A stretch of DNA of 16,247 nucleotides from JAUZRW01 sp034437755 (GTDB taxonomy: Bacteria; Chloroflexota; Anaerolineae; Aggregatilineales; Phototrophicaceae), in contig DAOTTV010000131.1 of assembly GCA_034437755.1 (NCBI GenBank), forward strand, positions 1 through 16,247, read 5' to 3'. The notes below the pieces were generated by a model. The model was not told the DNA's origin and made no database searches. It saw only the letters and a list, made by a program, of their open reading frames with translations. Of the stretch, positions 1 through 6,648 are shown one piece after another (positions within the stretch are counted from its first letter, which is position 1; each line of letters starts with the position of its first letter). The position numbers and the translations under genes are program-made.

Positions 1-1790
1 GTGATGTCGGTCTCCTCGCGCGGTTGTCCGAGTCGCGCTTGTTCGTCTTCGATGATGCTATCATCCAGCTTGGTGAAGAGCGGTTGCGGCTTACGCAAGG
101 CTTGCCCCGGCGGTAAATCGACGTATTCCCACGCACCGATCGCTTGCTCTGGCTTGTACGCCAGACCTTTGTGCGTGCGTGTCGCTTCCTGATACGCTTC
201 GATCACCAGATCGCCGAAGAGTTGCCCGTCATAGCCCAGATACGTGTGAACGTCCTGACTGCTGAAGGGGATGAAGGGCGCGAAGAGCGTCTTCAGGTTG
301 TTGATGCAGTGCAAGGCGGTATACACCGAGCGCGCCGCGTCGGTCTTGTCTTGCTTGTAGACCTTCCACGGTTCGCGCTTATCGAGCCATTGATTGACCT
401 TCTGCGCCAGTGCCAGCGTCTCGGTCAGGGCTTGGCGCAACTTCACGCGGTCGAGCAGATCACCGACGGTCTCGAAGCCCTCGCGCACAGTGGCGATAAT
501 CTCCTGATCGTGGTCGGTCAGTTCGTCATACGCCGGCACAGTGCCGTCAAAGCGTTTATAAGCGAAGCCCACCACACGGTTGACTAGATTGCCCCACGTC
601 GCCAGCAGTTCGTTATTCACCCGCGAATGAAAGCCCTCCCACGCGAAGTCACTATCGGTCGTCTCTGGAAACGTGCGAATGACGTAATAGCGGATCGCAT
701 CCGCCTGATAGCGTTCCAGAATATCCGGTAGCCAGATCGCCCAGTTACGGCTTTTGCTGAATTGCTTGCCTTCGATGTTCATGAACTCGTTGGCAGGCAC
801 GTCATAGGGCAAGTTCAGGTGCTTGTCGGGGTCGTCCTCATAAATGCGCTCGACCCCCAGCAGTTCTGATTGCCAGATGACAGTGTGAAACGGGATGTTA
901 TCCTTGCCGATGAAGCAATAAATCTGCGCCTCGGGGTCGTACCACCAATCTTTCCACGCGTCTGGTTGCCCGATGTTCTGCGCCCATTCTACCGATGCTG
1001 TGAAGTAGCCCATCACCGCCTCGAACCAGACGTACATCTTCTTATCGGCCCAGCCGTCCAGCGGGATTTTGATGCCCCAGTCAATATCGCGGGTGATGGG
1101 ACGCTGATGCAAATCCTTGACGAAGTTCTCGCTGAAGTTGATGACGTTCGGTCGCCAGTGGTCGCGATGCTCGGCAAGATAGGCTTGCAAGCGCGTGACA
1201 AAGGCCTGCAATTGCAAGAAGTAATGCTCGGTCTGGCGCGTGATGAGCTTGTCGTCGGGGTCTTCGATGTTATGCGGGTCAATCAGCTTGGTGGTTTCCA
1301 TCAAGTTGCCGCAGTTATCGCACTGGTCGCCGCGCGCACTGTCGTAACCACAGATATAACACGTGCCCTCAACGAAGCGATCCGGCAGAAAGCGCGCTTC
1401 CTTCTCGCTATAGAGCAAGGTCTGGGTTTCTTTCTTCAGGTAGCCGTTTTCCAGCAAAGCCGTGAAGAAATCCTGCGCGATCTGATGATGATTCTCGGTA
1501 TCTGTATGGGTGAACAGGTCATAGCTGATGCCGATCTTCTGCTGGGTGAGCAAGAAGCGTTCGTGATAATGCTCGAATAACTCGCGCGCGGTGATGCCAC
1601 GCTTGCGCGCCTCGACCAGAATCGGCGTGCCGTGGCTATCACTGCCACTGACCATCAAGACGCGATTGCCCTTGAGGCGATGATACCGTGCGAACACATC
1701 CGCCGGCAGGTACGCGCCAGCGATATGCCCGACGTGCAGATCACCATTGGCATAAGGCCACGCGACCGAGACATGAATGGGGGTTGTCAT
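1..1790 (-). CDS. metG: Methionyl-tRNA synthetase, 3' part beyond window edge
   Basis: Charges tRNA-Met with methionine in the cytoplasm (class I aminoacyl-tRNA synthetase). About 596 residues are visible before the gene leaves the window at base 1. The class I HIGH motif is HVGH at residues 19-22, after an N-terminus that reads VAWPYANGDL. Four zinc-type cysteines sit at residues 144, 147, 157 and 160 (CxxC...CxxC), which marks the four-cysteine zinc form. The KMSKS loop is FSKSR at 344-348. A helical anticodon-binding region follows and contains the KVNQWLDKREPWK signature. The reading frame is intact throughout. The start is the ATG at 1788-1790, with GAGGA about 12 nt upstream. The gene stands downstream of a Met-codon leader peptide and terminator (1887-2065), so its expression probably depends on the supply of charged Met-tRNA. 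Any C-terminal EMAP/Trbp111-like domain would lie outside the window. Confidence 0.97.
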   Translation of the reverse strand, partial: MTTPIHVSVAWPYANGDLHVGHIAGAYLPADVFARYHRLKGNRVLMVSGSDSHGTPILVEARKRGITARELFEHYHERFLLTQQKIGISYDLFTHTDTENHHQIAQDFFTALLENGYLKKETQTLLYSEKEARFLPDRFVEGTCYICGYDSARGDQCDNCGNLMETTKLIDPHNIEDPDDKLITRQTEHYFLQLQAFVTRLQAYLAEHRDHWRPNVINFSENFVKDLHQRPITRDIDWGIKIPLDGWADKKMYVWFEAVMGYFTASVEWAQNIGQPDAWKDWWYDPEAQIYCFIGKDNIPFHTVIWQSELLGVERIYEDDPDKHLNLPYDVPANEFMNIEGKQFSKSRNWAIWLPDILERYQADAIRYYVIRTFPETTDSDFAWEGFHSRVNNELLATWGNLVNRVVGFAYKRFDGTVPAYDELTDHDQEIIATVREGFETVGDLLDRVKLRQALTETLALAQKVNQWLDKREPWKVYKQDKTDAARSVYTALHCINNLKTLFAPFIPFSSQDVHTYLGYDGQLFGDLVIEAYQEATRTHKGLAYKPEQAIGAWEYVDLPPGQALRKPQPLFTKLDDSIIEDEQARLGQPREETDI

Positions 1791-1815
1791 GGGTATGTTT
1801 CGTCCTCTACTGTGC

Positions 1816-1844
1816 TGGATAATCAAATAAGGCGATTGTGTCAA
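1816..1844 (-). promoter_or_regulatory. Possible weak second promoter for metG
   Basis: On the minus strand TTGACA (1844-1839) is followed after 17 nt by TATCCA (1821-1816). The -35 box is perfect and the -10 box is poor. If used, it would start transcription near 1809, downstream of the attenuator terminator, and give metG a basal level that bypasses leader control. This is motif evidence only. Confidence 0.25.
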
Positions 1845-1886
1845 AGAAATCTTGCAATGCCATGTGCAACTGCTGAGACAATAATC

Positions 1887-1915
1887 AAAAAACCGCCTGC
1901 GCGTGGCAGACGGTT
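1887..1915 (-). terminator. Intrinsic terminator in the metG leader
   Basis: In the minus-strand RNA AACCGTCTGC (1915-1906) pairs with GCAGGCGGTT (1900-1891) over 10 bp around a 5-nt loop, CACGC. A run of six U follows (1892-1887). One pair is a G-U wobble in this strand but a C-A mismatch in the other, so the hairpin is designed for the minus-strand transcript. It lies 97 nt before the metG start and after the leader peptide stop codon, where an attenuator terminator belongs. Confidence 0.88.
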
Positions 1916-1949
1916 CTCGTGATCGATGGTGGCGGATGCAATTGGCACG

Positions 1950-2030
1950 CTAAGTACGCCGTCTACCCGTATTATGGAGGTGCGGCATAGCCATCATGGT
2001 GCGTGCAATTTGTTTCGTGTATTGTCTCAT
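1950..2030 (-). CDS. metG leader peptide with Met-Met-Ala-Met run
   Basis: A 26-residue ORF, ATG at 2030-2028 to TAG at 1952-1950. Methionine codons occur at positions 1, 12, 13 and 15, so three of four consecutive internal codons are or flank Met (MMAM at 12-15). The C-terminus is basic (GRRRT). No Shine-Dalgarno sequence precedes it. The ATG is 7 nt downstream of the -10 box at 2042-2037, so the transcript probably starts at or within a base or two of the A of the ATG, and translation would be leaderless. The peptide itself probably has no function. Its codons act as a sensor: ribosomes pause at the Met codons when charged tRNA-Met is scarce, which controls the downstream terminator and metG. 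It is too short to be found by usual gene callers. Confidence 0.82.
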   Translation of the reverse strand: MRQYTKQIARTMMAMPHLHNTGRRRT

Positions 2031-2036
2031 GTTTTC

Positions 2037-2065
2037 AGTATAGGGCGATCGGTGCAAGCTGTCAA
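2037..2065 (-). promoter_or_regulatory. Strong sigma70-type promoter of the metG leader
   Basis: Minus-strand TTGACA (2065-2060), a 17-nt spacer, then TATACT (2042-2037). The -35 box is perfect, the spacing optimal, and the -10 box matches five of six. Predicted transcription start is near 2030, exactly at the leader peptide ATG. It faces away from the cpaF-like gene. Confidence 0.85.
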
Positions 2066-2134
2066 TATCGCGTGGTCTACGAGAGCCGCGTCGCCCCCCA
2101 CACGATAATAAAGATACTTTAATCCGCTTTTCTG

Positions 2135-2152
2135 TTATAGTGATACTATAAT
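2135..2152 (+). promoter_or_regulatory. Inverted repeat overlapping a TATAAT box upstream of the cpaF-like gene
   Basis: TTATAGTgatACTATAA (2135-2151) is a perfect 7-3-7 inverted repeat. Its right arm overlaps TATAAT at 2147-2152, a plausible -10 box for the gene starting at 2236 (leader about 75 nt). No good -35 box is seen 16-18 nt upstream. The repeat could be an operator at which a regulator blocks or helps RNA polymerase. AT-rich repeats of this size can occur by chance. Confidence 0.4.
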
Positions 2153-2235
2153 CGCGTTATTGTCGTTTATAAAGCGATACACACAAGCACTTACCCGAAC
2201 CGCACCAAGTGAATTGATGAAGGGGTCATACCTGT

Positions 2236-3783
2236 ATGTTGAAGCATAATAAAGGCGATAAGTCAAAATCGAAACCGCGCCCGCGCCCCCGCCCGCGCCC
2301 GGCTGATAATGGCGGCGACCAGCCAGCCCCCCCCAAAAAACGCCCGCGTCCCAGCGCCCACCCCAAAGGCGCACGATCGAACGAAGATGGGTCGTTCGTG
2401 CTGGGGGCTGGCATCACCAAAGTTACCGTGACCGAAGTCCTCCCTGATGGGTCATGGGTGCTGGATACCGGTTACATCGTGCCGCCTAAAGAGCGCACGC
2501 CCGAAAAACTCGCCCAGTTACGCAAGCAATTGCGGAGCAAATTGCTCGCGCGCACGGATGAAGCCGATGATTGGGATCGCCACGATCGAGAGAAAATCCA
2601 GATTATCGAAGACCGCCTGAAAACCGTCTTGCAAAAGATGCACGTCAACCTACCGCAGGAGCAATACCAGAGCCTGCGCGAGAAATTGCTGGATGATATG
2701 CTGGGCTTCGGCGCGATCCAACCGCTGGTCGATAACAAAGAATACTCCGAGATCATGGTCAACGGGCCGGATATTATCTTCGCCGAGTTCAAAGGCAAAT
2801 TGCAAGAGACGACCATCGTCTTCGACGATAACGACCACGCCCTGTGGACAGCCAGACGTATCGTGCGCGCGGTCGGGCGCGATCTCAGCCGCAGTAACCC
2901 GATGGTCGATGCACGCCTGCCGGATGGCTCGCGTGTTCACATCGTCGCCGATCCCTCAGCATTGATGGGCACGACCATCACCATTCGTAAATTCCCAGAC
3001 AAACGCCTGACCGTCACCGATCTGATTAACTTCGACTCCTTCACGGCAGAAGTCGCCGAATTCCTCGAAGCCTGTGTGGTCTCGCGCTTGAATATCGTCG
3101 TCTCCGGCGGTACGGGTTCCGGTAAAACGACCTTGCTCAACGTTCTCAGTTCCTTCATTCCAGAAGATGAGCGCATCATCACCGTTGAAGACTCGGCAGA
3201 ACTCCAGCTCGCCCAACGGCACGTCGTCCGGCTAGAGACCGCGCCCGCCATCCCCGGCACGATTGATGAGGGACGCTTAGAAATTCGTGATCTGGTGAAG
3301 GGCACGCTGCGTATGCGTCCTGATCGCCTTGTGGTGGGCGAGTGTCGCTCGGGCGAGGCGCTGGATATGTTGCAGGCGATGAACACCGGTCACGATGGCT
3401 CGCTGACGACGGTTCACTCCAACTCGCCGCGTGATGCAGTCGCCCGTTTAGAGACGCTGGTGATGATGGCGGGGATGGATTTGCCGATCGAAGTGATTCG
3501 CGCACAGATTGCCTCAGCCATTCATCTGTTCATCCAGCAATCGCGCCTCAAGGATGGCAGTCGTAAAGTTGTGCAAATCAGCGAGATGCAGGGGATCGAA
3601 GGGAGCAAAGTCACGCTACAGGACATCTACATTTATAAGACAGCCGATCATCGCGGCAAAGGCTACTCGCATGAGGGCGGCGGTGATCTTGAGCCGACGG
3701 GCTTCCCGCCCAGGTTCCTCGACCAGTTGAAGCAATTCGGCTTCAACCTGCCGCCGCGCCTGTTCATGCCCAAGCGCGGTTAA
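2236..3783 (+). CDS. cpaF: CpaF/TadA-type secretion ATPase (VirB11 superfamily)
   Basis: Hexameric ATPase of the type II/IV secretion superfamily, which normally powers assembly of Flp/Tad pili at the inner membrane. Of 515 residues, ~1-45 are a low-complexity basic head with a Pro-Arg run (PRPRPRPRP). A helical N-terminal domain (~100-230) precedes the ATPase core. Walker A is GGTGSGKTT at 291-299, the Asp-box region (ITVEDSAEL) follows, and the Walker B region DRLVVGECR is at 363-371. The TTVHSNSP His box comes after it. Length is close to or slightly above the family norm because of the head. The start has AAGGGG about 10 nt upstream. No tadB, tadC, cpaE, cpaB or pilin gene adjoins it: the next gene is convergent and 54 nt away. 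The apparatus it serves must therefore be encoded elsewhere, or the ATPase has been recruited to another task. Confidence 0.92.
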   Translation: MLKHNKGDKSKSKPRPRPRPRPADNGGDQPAPPKKRPRPSAHPKGARSNEDGSFVLGAGITKVTVTEVLPDGSWVLDTGYIVPPKERTPEKLAQLRKQLRSKLLARTDEADDWDRHDREKIQIIEDRLKTVLQKMHVNLPQEQYQSLREKLLDDMLGFGAIQPLVDNKEYSEIMVNGPDIIFAEFKGKLQETTIVFDDNDHALWTARRIVRAVGRDLSRSNPMVDARLPDGSRVHIVADPSALMGTTITIRKFPDKRLTVTDLINFDSFTAEVAEFLEACVVSRLNIVVSGGTGSGKTTLLNVLSSFIPEDERIITVEDSAELQLAQRHVVRLETAPAIPGTIDEGRLEIRDLVKGTLRMRPDRLVVGECRSGEALDMLQAMNTGHDGSLTTVHSNSPRDAVARLETLVMMAGMDLPIEVIRAQIASAIHLFIQQSRLKDGSRKVVQISEMQGIEGSKVTLQDIYIYKTADHRGKGYSHEGGGDLEPTGFPPRFLDQLKQFGFNLPPRLFMPKRG

Positions 3784-3837
3784 GCCTGTCGTGCTATCTC
3801 ACGCCTATCACAATCGGGAGACAGACCGTCACGGGGG

Positions 3838-4566
3838 TTACTGATTGCAATTCGACGTAATCCAACTGCGAACCCGCGCAATATCGCGCTGGTTGGTCAA
3901 GTCTTGTAGCGCAGCGCGGGCTTCCTGACAGGCGGCATTTTCCGTCATGCGGAAGTCCGCATTGCGAATCGACACGCCCGTATTCAAACTGCGCCAGAAG
4001 TTCTCGCTCAGCGAGATGGTGAGGGTCGGGTCATCCAATTCGGTCGGCACGTTGCGCTTAATCGTCTCGTCCTCAGCCGTGAGCGCACTCAGATCGAACG
4101 CGACCCCGGCTAGCGATGGAATATAATCGACGACCTGCACATCATACTGCATGATGTCCTCGGTTGTGTCGTAACTCGCGCCCGCGATAATCAGCAAGAT
4201 CACATCACCGCCGACGTTCAACTCCGCTTCGACCCGCGTTGTCAGATCGTTCGCCGCCTGCACATCGAGCGCGGCTTGCCACATCGTCGCCAGATTCGAC
4301 GTGCTATAGCTGAGGATGCCGGGCGGCGAGACCTGAATCACATCGGTTTGATCGCCAATATCGCCCAGTATGAGCGTGTAGCGTCCGTCCGTGTCATCGA
4401 CTACCTGCAAATCGCCAAAAGTGGCATCCTGCGTGATTAAGTAAGAAATCGTCTCATTGGTATTGCCGAATAGCTCAATATCGCCTTCGACATCATCATC
4501 CTGCGCGACAGTCAAGGCCGCAATCAAGAGCATGATCGACAAGAATATCAACAAACGTTTTAGCAT
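3838..4566 (-). CDS. Secreted protein of unknown function
   Basis: I do not recognise the family. From the ATG at 4566-4564 it has 242 residues. That start is chosen over an upstream one (20 codons earlier) because AGGAG lies 7-8 nt before it and because the protein then opens with a classic signal peptide: MLKR, a hydrophobic core of about 15 residues, and a likely cleavage site after TVAQ, just before an acidic stretch (DDDVEGD). The mature part looks beta-rich and acidic, with alternating short hydrophobic strands and many Asp/Thr. It ends in a helical tail with two cysteines about 25 residues apart (ACQEARAALQ...SNCNQ), which could form a disulfide. No lipobox, catalytic motif or C-terminal anchor is seen. 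It probably acts outside the membrane. Confidence 0.7.
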   Translation of the reverse strand: MLKRLLIFLSIMLLIAALTVAQDDDVEGDIELFGNTNETISYLITQDATFGDLQVVDDTDGRYTLILGDIGDQTDVIQVSPPGILSYSTSNLATMWQAALDVQAANDLTTRVEAELNVGGDVILLIIAGASYDTTEDIMQYDVQVVDYIPSLAGVAFDLSALTAEDETIKRNVPTELDDPTLTISLSENFWRSLNTGVSIRNADFRMTENAACQEARAALQDLTNQRDIARVRSWITSNCNQ

Positions 4567-4881
4567 CGGGTACTCCTCATCCATGTAATAAAATAACGCA
4601 TGTCCTTTCATGATCGATTGTAACATCAGTTTGGCACGAGATCGGGGACTTTAATACCTTTTTTGTACCATCGCCTATCACCCTTCTGTCGGTAAGGGTG
4701 ACGTACACGGCAACCGTTCTGTCAAAGACGGGTTCGCTGTAGCAAACCCTTACATCTGCTGACTTCCCCTTAATCAGTGGCGGACGATGCCTGCGTTGTC
4801 CGAAATTGAATGCTCCCAGCATAGCGATCAGGAGACGGGGCGCGTGAAAACCAGCATCCACGCCGGCTTGATGCGATGCCC
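4567..4881. other. Intergenic gap between the TPR gene and the secreted-protein gene
   Basis: This 315-nt gap separates two minus-strand genes. Its clear structure is an inverted repeat, TCACCCTT (4678-4685) with AAGGGTGA (4694-4701), 8 bp around an 8-nt loop. No U-run follows it on either strand, so it is not a standard intrinsic terminator. A minus-strand reading frame that overlaps the 3' end of the TPR gene spans the gap but looks non-coding. I see no convincing promoter for the secreted-protein gene. Confidence 0.5.
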
Positions 4882-5823
4882 TCACGCCTGATCTTGTTCC
4901 AAAAATTCGATCAAGCGTTTGAGCGTCGTCTTGCTAGCGGTCGCCTGTTGCGTCAAGCCCAGCGCGCTGAACATCTGCTGGGCAACGTCCAGATATTGCT
5001 TAGCGTCGTCGTACTGCCCGGCATCGGCGAGGACATCGCCAATACTGCGAATGACTTCGGCTTCGCTCGCTTGATCGCCCAGCGCGCGCATCAAGGTCAT
5101 CGCTTTGCCGTAATAATCGAGCGCGGTCGAAAAATGCGCGTAGGCGGCATCGGCGGGCAATTGCTGGCGGGCGGCTTCGGCATATAGATTGCCCAGCACC
5201 CCCGTCCGATAGGCGACTTCTTCGCGCTTGCCGTGCGCGTCGTCGATGGCAAGCACCTGCTGAAATTGCTGGGCCGCGCTCAGATAATCGCCCTGTGCTT
5301 CATAACTGTTGCCGAGATTAATCAAGCGCGAGTAGAGCGCGGTCTGGTCGTGCATCGTATGTGCGATGCGAACCGCTTCTTGATGCAGAGGGATCGCGTC
5401 GTCAGGCTGGTGCAAATCATCGTAGACCAGCCCCAGATTAGTCAACCAGATGCCACGTCCGCGCGTATCGCCTAATTGCTGTGCGAGCCTCAGCGCGTCA
5501 TTGAGATAGGTAATCGCATCGTCGAAGCGCTTGCTCTCGCGCAGGATATTGCCCATATTGCCCAGCAAGCCATTCTCCGTCATACGATCGCCATCGCGCC
5601 GCGCAAACGCCAAAGCCTGCTCGAAGTACTGCAAAGCCTGCTTGATATTGCCCAGTCGATAGTAAGTGAGCGCCAGATTGCCCAGATGCCGCCCCGCCGC
5701 GCCCCACGCTTCCTGGTCTTCGGCGAGCTTGGCGACCTTCTCTAAGCTGGCGAGCGCCCCGACGAAATCACCGCGTTGCAGGGCGAAGCGCACATCGCGC
5801 AGGAGTTGCGTCTGCTTATCCAT
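4882..5823 (-). CDS. Tetratricopeptide-repeat protein
   Basis: 313 residues made almost wholly of TPR helices, with about six to seven units of roughly 40 residues (the long-spacing TPR_12/MalT-like type). Recurrent signatures are LGNLALTYYRLGNIKQAL, LGNMGNILRESKRFDDAI, LTNLGLVYDDLHQPDDAI, LINLGNSYEAQGDYLSAA and SIGDVLADAGQYDDA. There is no signal peptide, membrane segment or attached enzymatic domain, so it is probably a cytoplasmic protein-protein scaffold. No partner can be named from the sequence. The ATG at 5823-5821 has AGGAC close upstream. Only 9 nt separate it from the stop codon of the nitroreductase-like gene before it, so the two are most likely co-transcribed and possibly translationally coupled. 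Confidence 0.88.
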   Translation of the reverse strand: MDKQTQLLRDVRFALQRGDFVGALASLEKVAKLAEDQEAWGAAGRHLGNLALTYYRLGNIKQALQYFEQALAFARRDGDRMTENGLLGNMGNILRESKRFDDAITYLNDALRLAQQLGDTRGRGIWLTNLGLVYDDLHQPDDAIPLHQEAVRIAHTMHDQTALYSRLINLGNSYEAQGDYLSAAQQFQQVLAIDDAHGKREEVAYRTGVLGNLYAEAARQQLPADAAYAHFSTALDYYGKAMTLMRALGDQASEAEVIRSIGDVLADAGQYDDAKQYLDVAQQMFSALGLTQQATASKTTLKRLIEFLEQDQA

Positions 5824-5832
5824 GAGTCCTGA

Positions 5833-6471
5833 TCACACTCCTTCGCCGTCATGGGTTTGCGTGGTGTGCTGCCGCGAGAATAACCAGAGCAGTGCGGCAA
5901 TCACGCTCAAGATCAGTGCCCAGCCCACCCAACCGTGACGCGGTTGGATGCCGGGCAGGGGTGGCGCATCCTGCTGGAGATCAAGCCGCACGATCGTGAA
6001 CTCGCCGTAGACTTGCTTCAACGTGCGGAGGTTGATGTCCTCGGCACTGCTCAAGCCGGCGAGTATCGCTTCGTAAAGGGGCGATGTGCGCTGGAACATG
6101 TAAAGCGCACGCAGGGCTTCAGCCGGGTCATCGACACGTTGCGCGCGGGCGGCGCGTTCCTGCACGCCGAATTGCACCGTCACCTGTGGATCAGCCTGCA
6201 TATTCTTGAACCATTGCGGACGCTCGCCCCATGCCGAGATGATATAGAGCTTACTGCCATGGCGACGATACTCCAGCACAGTGTGGCGTGCCTTGCCACT
6301 CTTACGACCGCGCACCGTCAACACCAGTAAATGCGCCGGACTCAGCACCCAGCCCAAACCGATGTGATGTAATAATAGGGGCAAACGGAAGATGAATTTC
6401 AATAGACCGGATTGCGGATAGGGGATAAAATCAGAGTGTTCTTCGATCATACCTCGTGACTTTGCTTTCAT
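5833..6471 (-). CDS. DDN-type (F420-dependent) nitroreductase/quinone reductase family protein with C-terminal membrane anchor
   Basis: Belongs to the split-barrel deazaflavin-dependent nitroreductase (Ddn) family, several members of which use F420H2 to reduce quinones or nitro compounds. The family core is recognisable: LLVLTVRGRKSGKARHT, then YIISAWGERPQWFKNMQADP with the conserved Trp, Asn and Pro, then VTVQFG. Unlike typical ~130-150-residue members, this protein ends with a hydrophobic helix (HGWVGWALILSVIAALLWLF) and a short hydrophilic tail, which suggests a membrane-anchored enzyme. The N-terminus also has a hydrophobic stretch, common in the family. I chose ATG 6471-6469 (212 residues). 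An earlier GTG at 6498 would overlap a TATAAT box, and a later ATG at 6450-6448 has GAGG too close. It leads the TPR gene by 9 nt. Cofactor (F420 or flavin) is not certain. Confidence 0.82.
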   Translation of the reverse strand: MKAKSRGMIEEHSDFIPYPQSGLLKFIFRLPLLLHHIGLGWVLSPAHLLVLTVRGRKSGKARHTVLEYRRHGSKLYIISAWGERPQWFKNMQADPQVTVQFGVQERAARAQRVDDPAEALRALYMFQRTSPLYEAILAGLSSAEDINLRTLKQVYGEFTIVRLDLQQDAPPLPGIQPRHGWVGWALILSVIAALLWLFSRQHTTQTHDGEGV

Positions 6472-6489
6472 GCGGCCGAACGTAGAGGT

Positions 6490-6495
6490 ATTATA
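6490..6495 (-). promoter_or_regulatory. -10 box for the nitroreductase-TPR operon
   Basis: A perfect TATAAT lies on the minus strand 18 nt before the chosen ATG, which predicts a start near 6483 and a very short leader. No good -35 box is found at 16-18 nt, so an activator may be needed. Confidence 0.45.
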
Positions 6496-6586
6496 CACGC
6501 ATCATCGCGCGCGAGATAGCGCATGACTACGAGTCTATGAACAAGTTGTCATGACATGCTAGCCACGCTTGTTGACGTATAAGCTC

Positions 6587-6648
6587 TGCACACGTTGTGC
6601 AAAGTGGCACATACAGACCCTCTGTTATGCTGTATGAATGTGCAAAGT
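6587..6648. repeat. Cluster of TGTGCA motifs, possible operator
   Basis: A perfect inverted repeat TGCACAcgtTGTGCA (6587-6601) is followed by GGCACAT, CTGTATGA and a second TGTGCAAAGT (6639-6648) that repeats 6596-6605 exactly, 43 bp apart. GCACA...TACAG and CTGTA...TGTGC can also pair as a bulged hairpin. It lies about 95 bp upstream of the TATAAT of the minus-strand nitroreductase operon and far from the plus-strand GTPase gene. A regulator-binding array is plausible but unproved. Confidence 0.4.

Larger units (their letters stand above)
1887..2030 (-). promoter_or_regulatory. Methionine-responsive transcription attenuator of metG
   Basis: Three pairings that exclude one another can be drawn in the minus-strand RNA. 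Terminator: 1915-1906 with 1900-1891. Antiterminator: GGTAGACGG (1967-1959) with CCGTCTGCC (1913-1905), 9 continuous pairs with one G-U, which uses up the 5' arm of the terminator. Upstream helix: AATTGCACGC (2010-2001) with GCGTGC plus AATT (1950-1940), 6+4 pairs around one bulged C, enclosing the antiterminator segment. A ribosome stalled at Met codons 12-15 of the leader peptide would break the upstream helix but leave 1967-1959 free, so the terminator could not form. A ribosome reaching the stop codon at 1952-1950 would cover 1967-1959 and let termination occur. I found no T-box consensus (AGGGTGGNACCGCG). The pairings are seen; the mechanism is inferred from trp/his-type attenuators. Confidence 0.82.

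Noticed and set aside
870..1580. A 236-codon plus-strand reading frame inside metG
   Set aside because: It is antisense to a fully intact, motif-rich metG and has no recognisable domain or ribosome-binding site.
1791..2030. A T-box riboswitch upstream of metG
   Set aside because: The AGGGTGGNACCGCG consensus and a specifier stem are not present; the closest string (GGGTAGACGGCG) is better explained as the antiterminator strand of a leader-peptide attenuator.
1632..2108. Two plus-strand reading frames over the metG leader
   Set aside because: They lack ribosome-binding sites and overlap the structured leader on the other strand.
4678..4701. Hairpin TCACCCTT/AAGGGTGA as a terminator of the TPR gene
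   Set aside because: No U-run follows on the minus strand, and it is about 180 nt past the TPR stop codon.
4577..4885. A 102-codon minus-strand reading frame in the gap before the secreted-protein gene
   Set aside because: It overlaps both neighbours, has no ribosome-binding site, and its composition looks like non-coding DNA.
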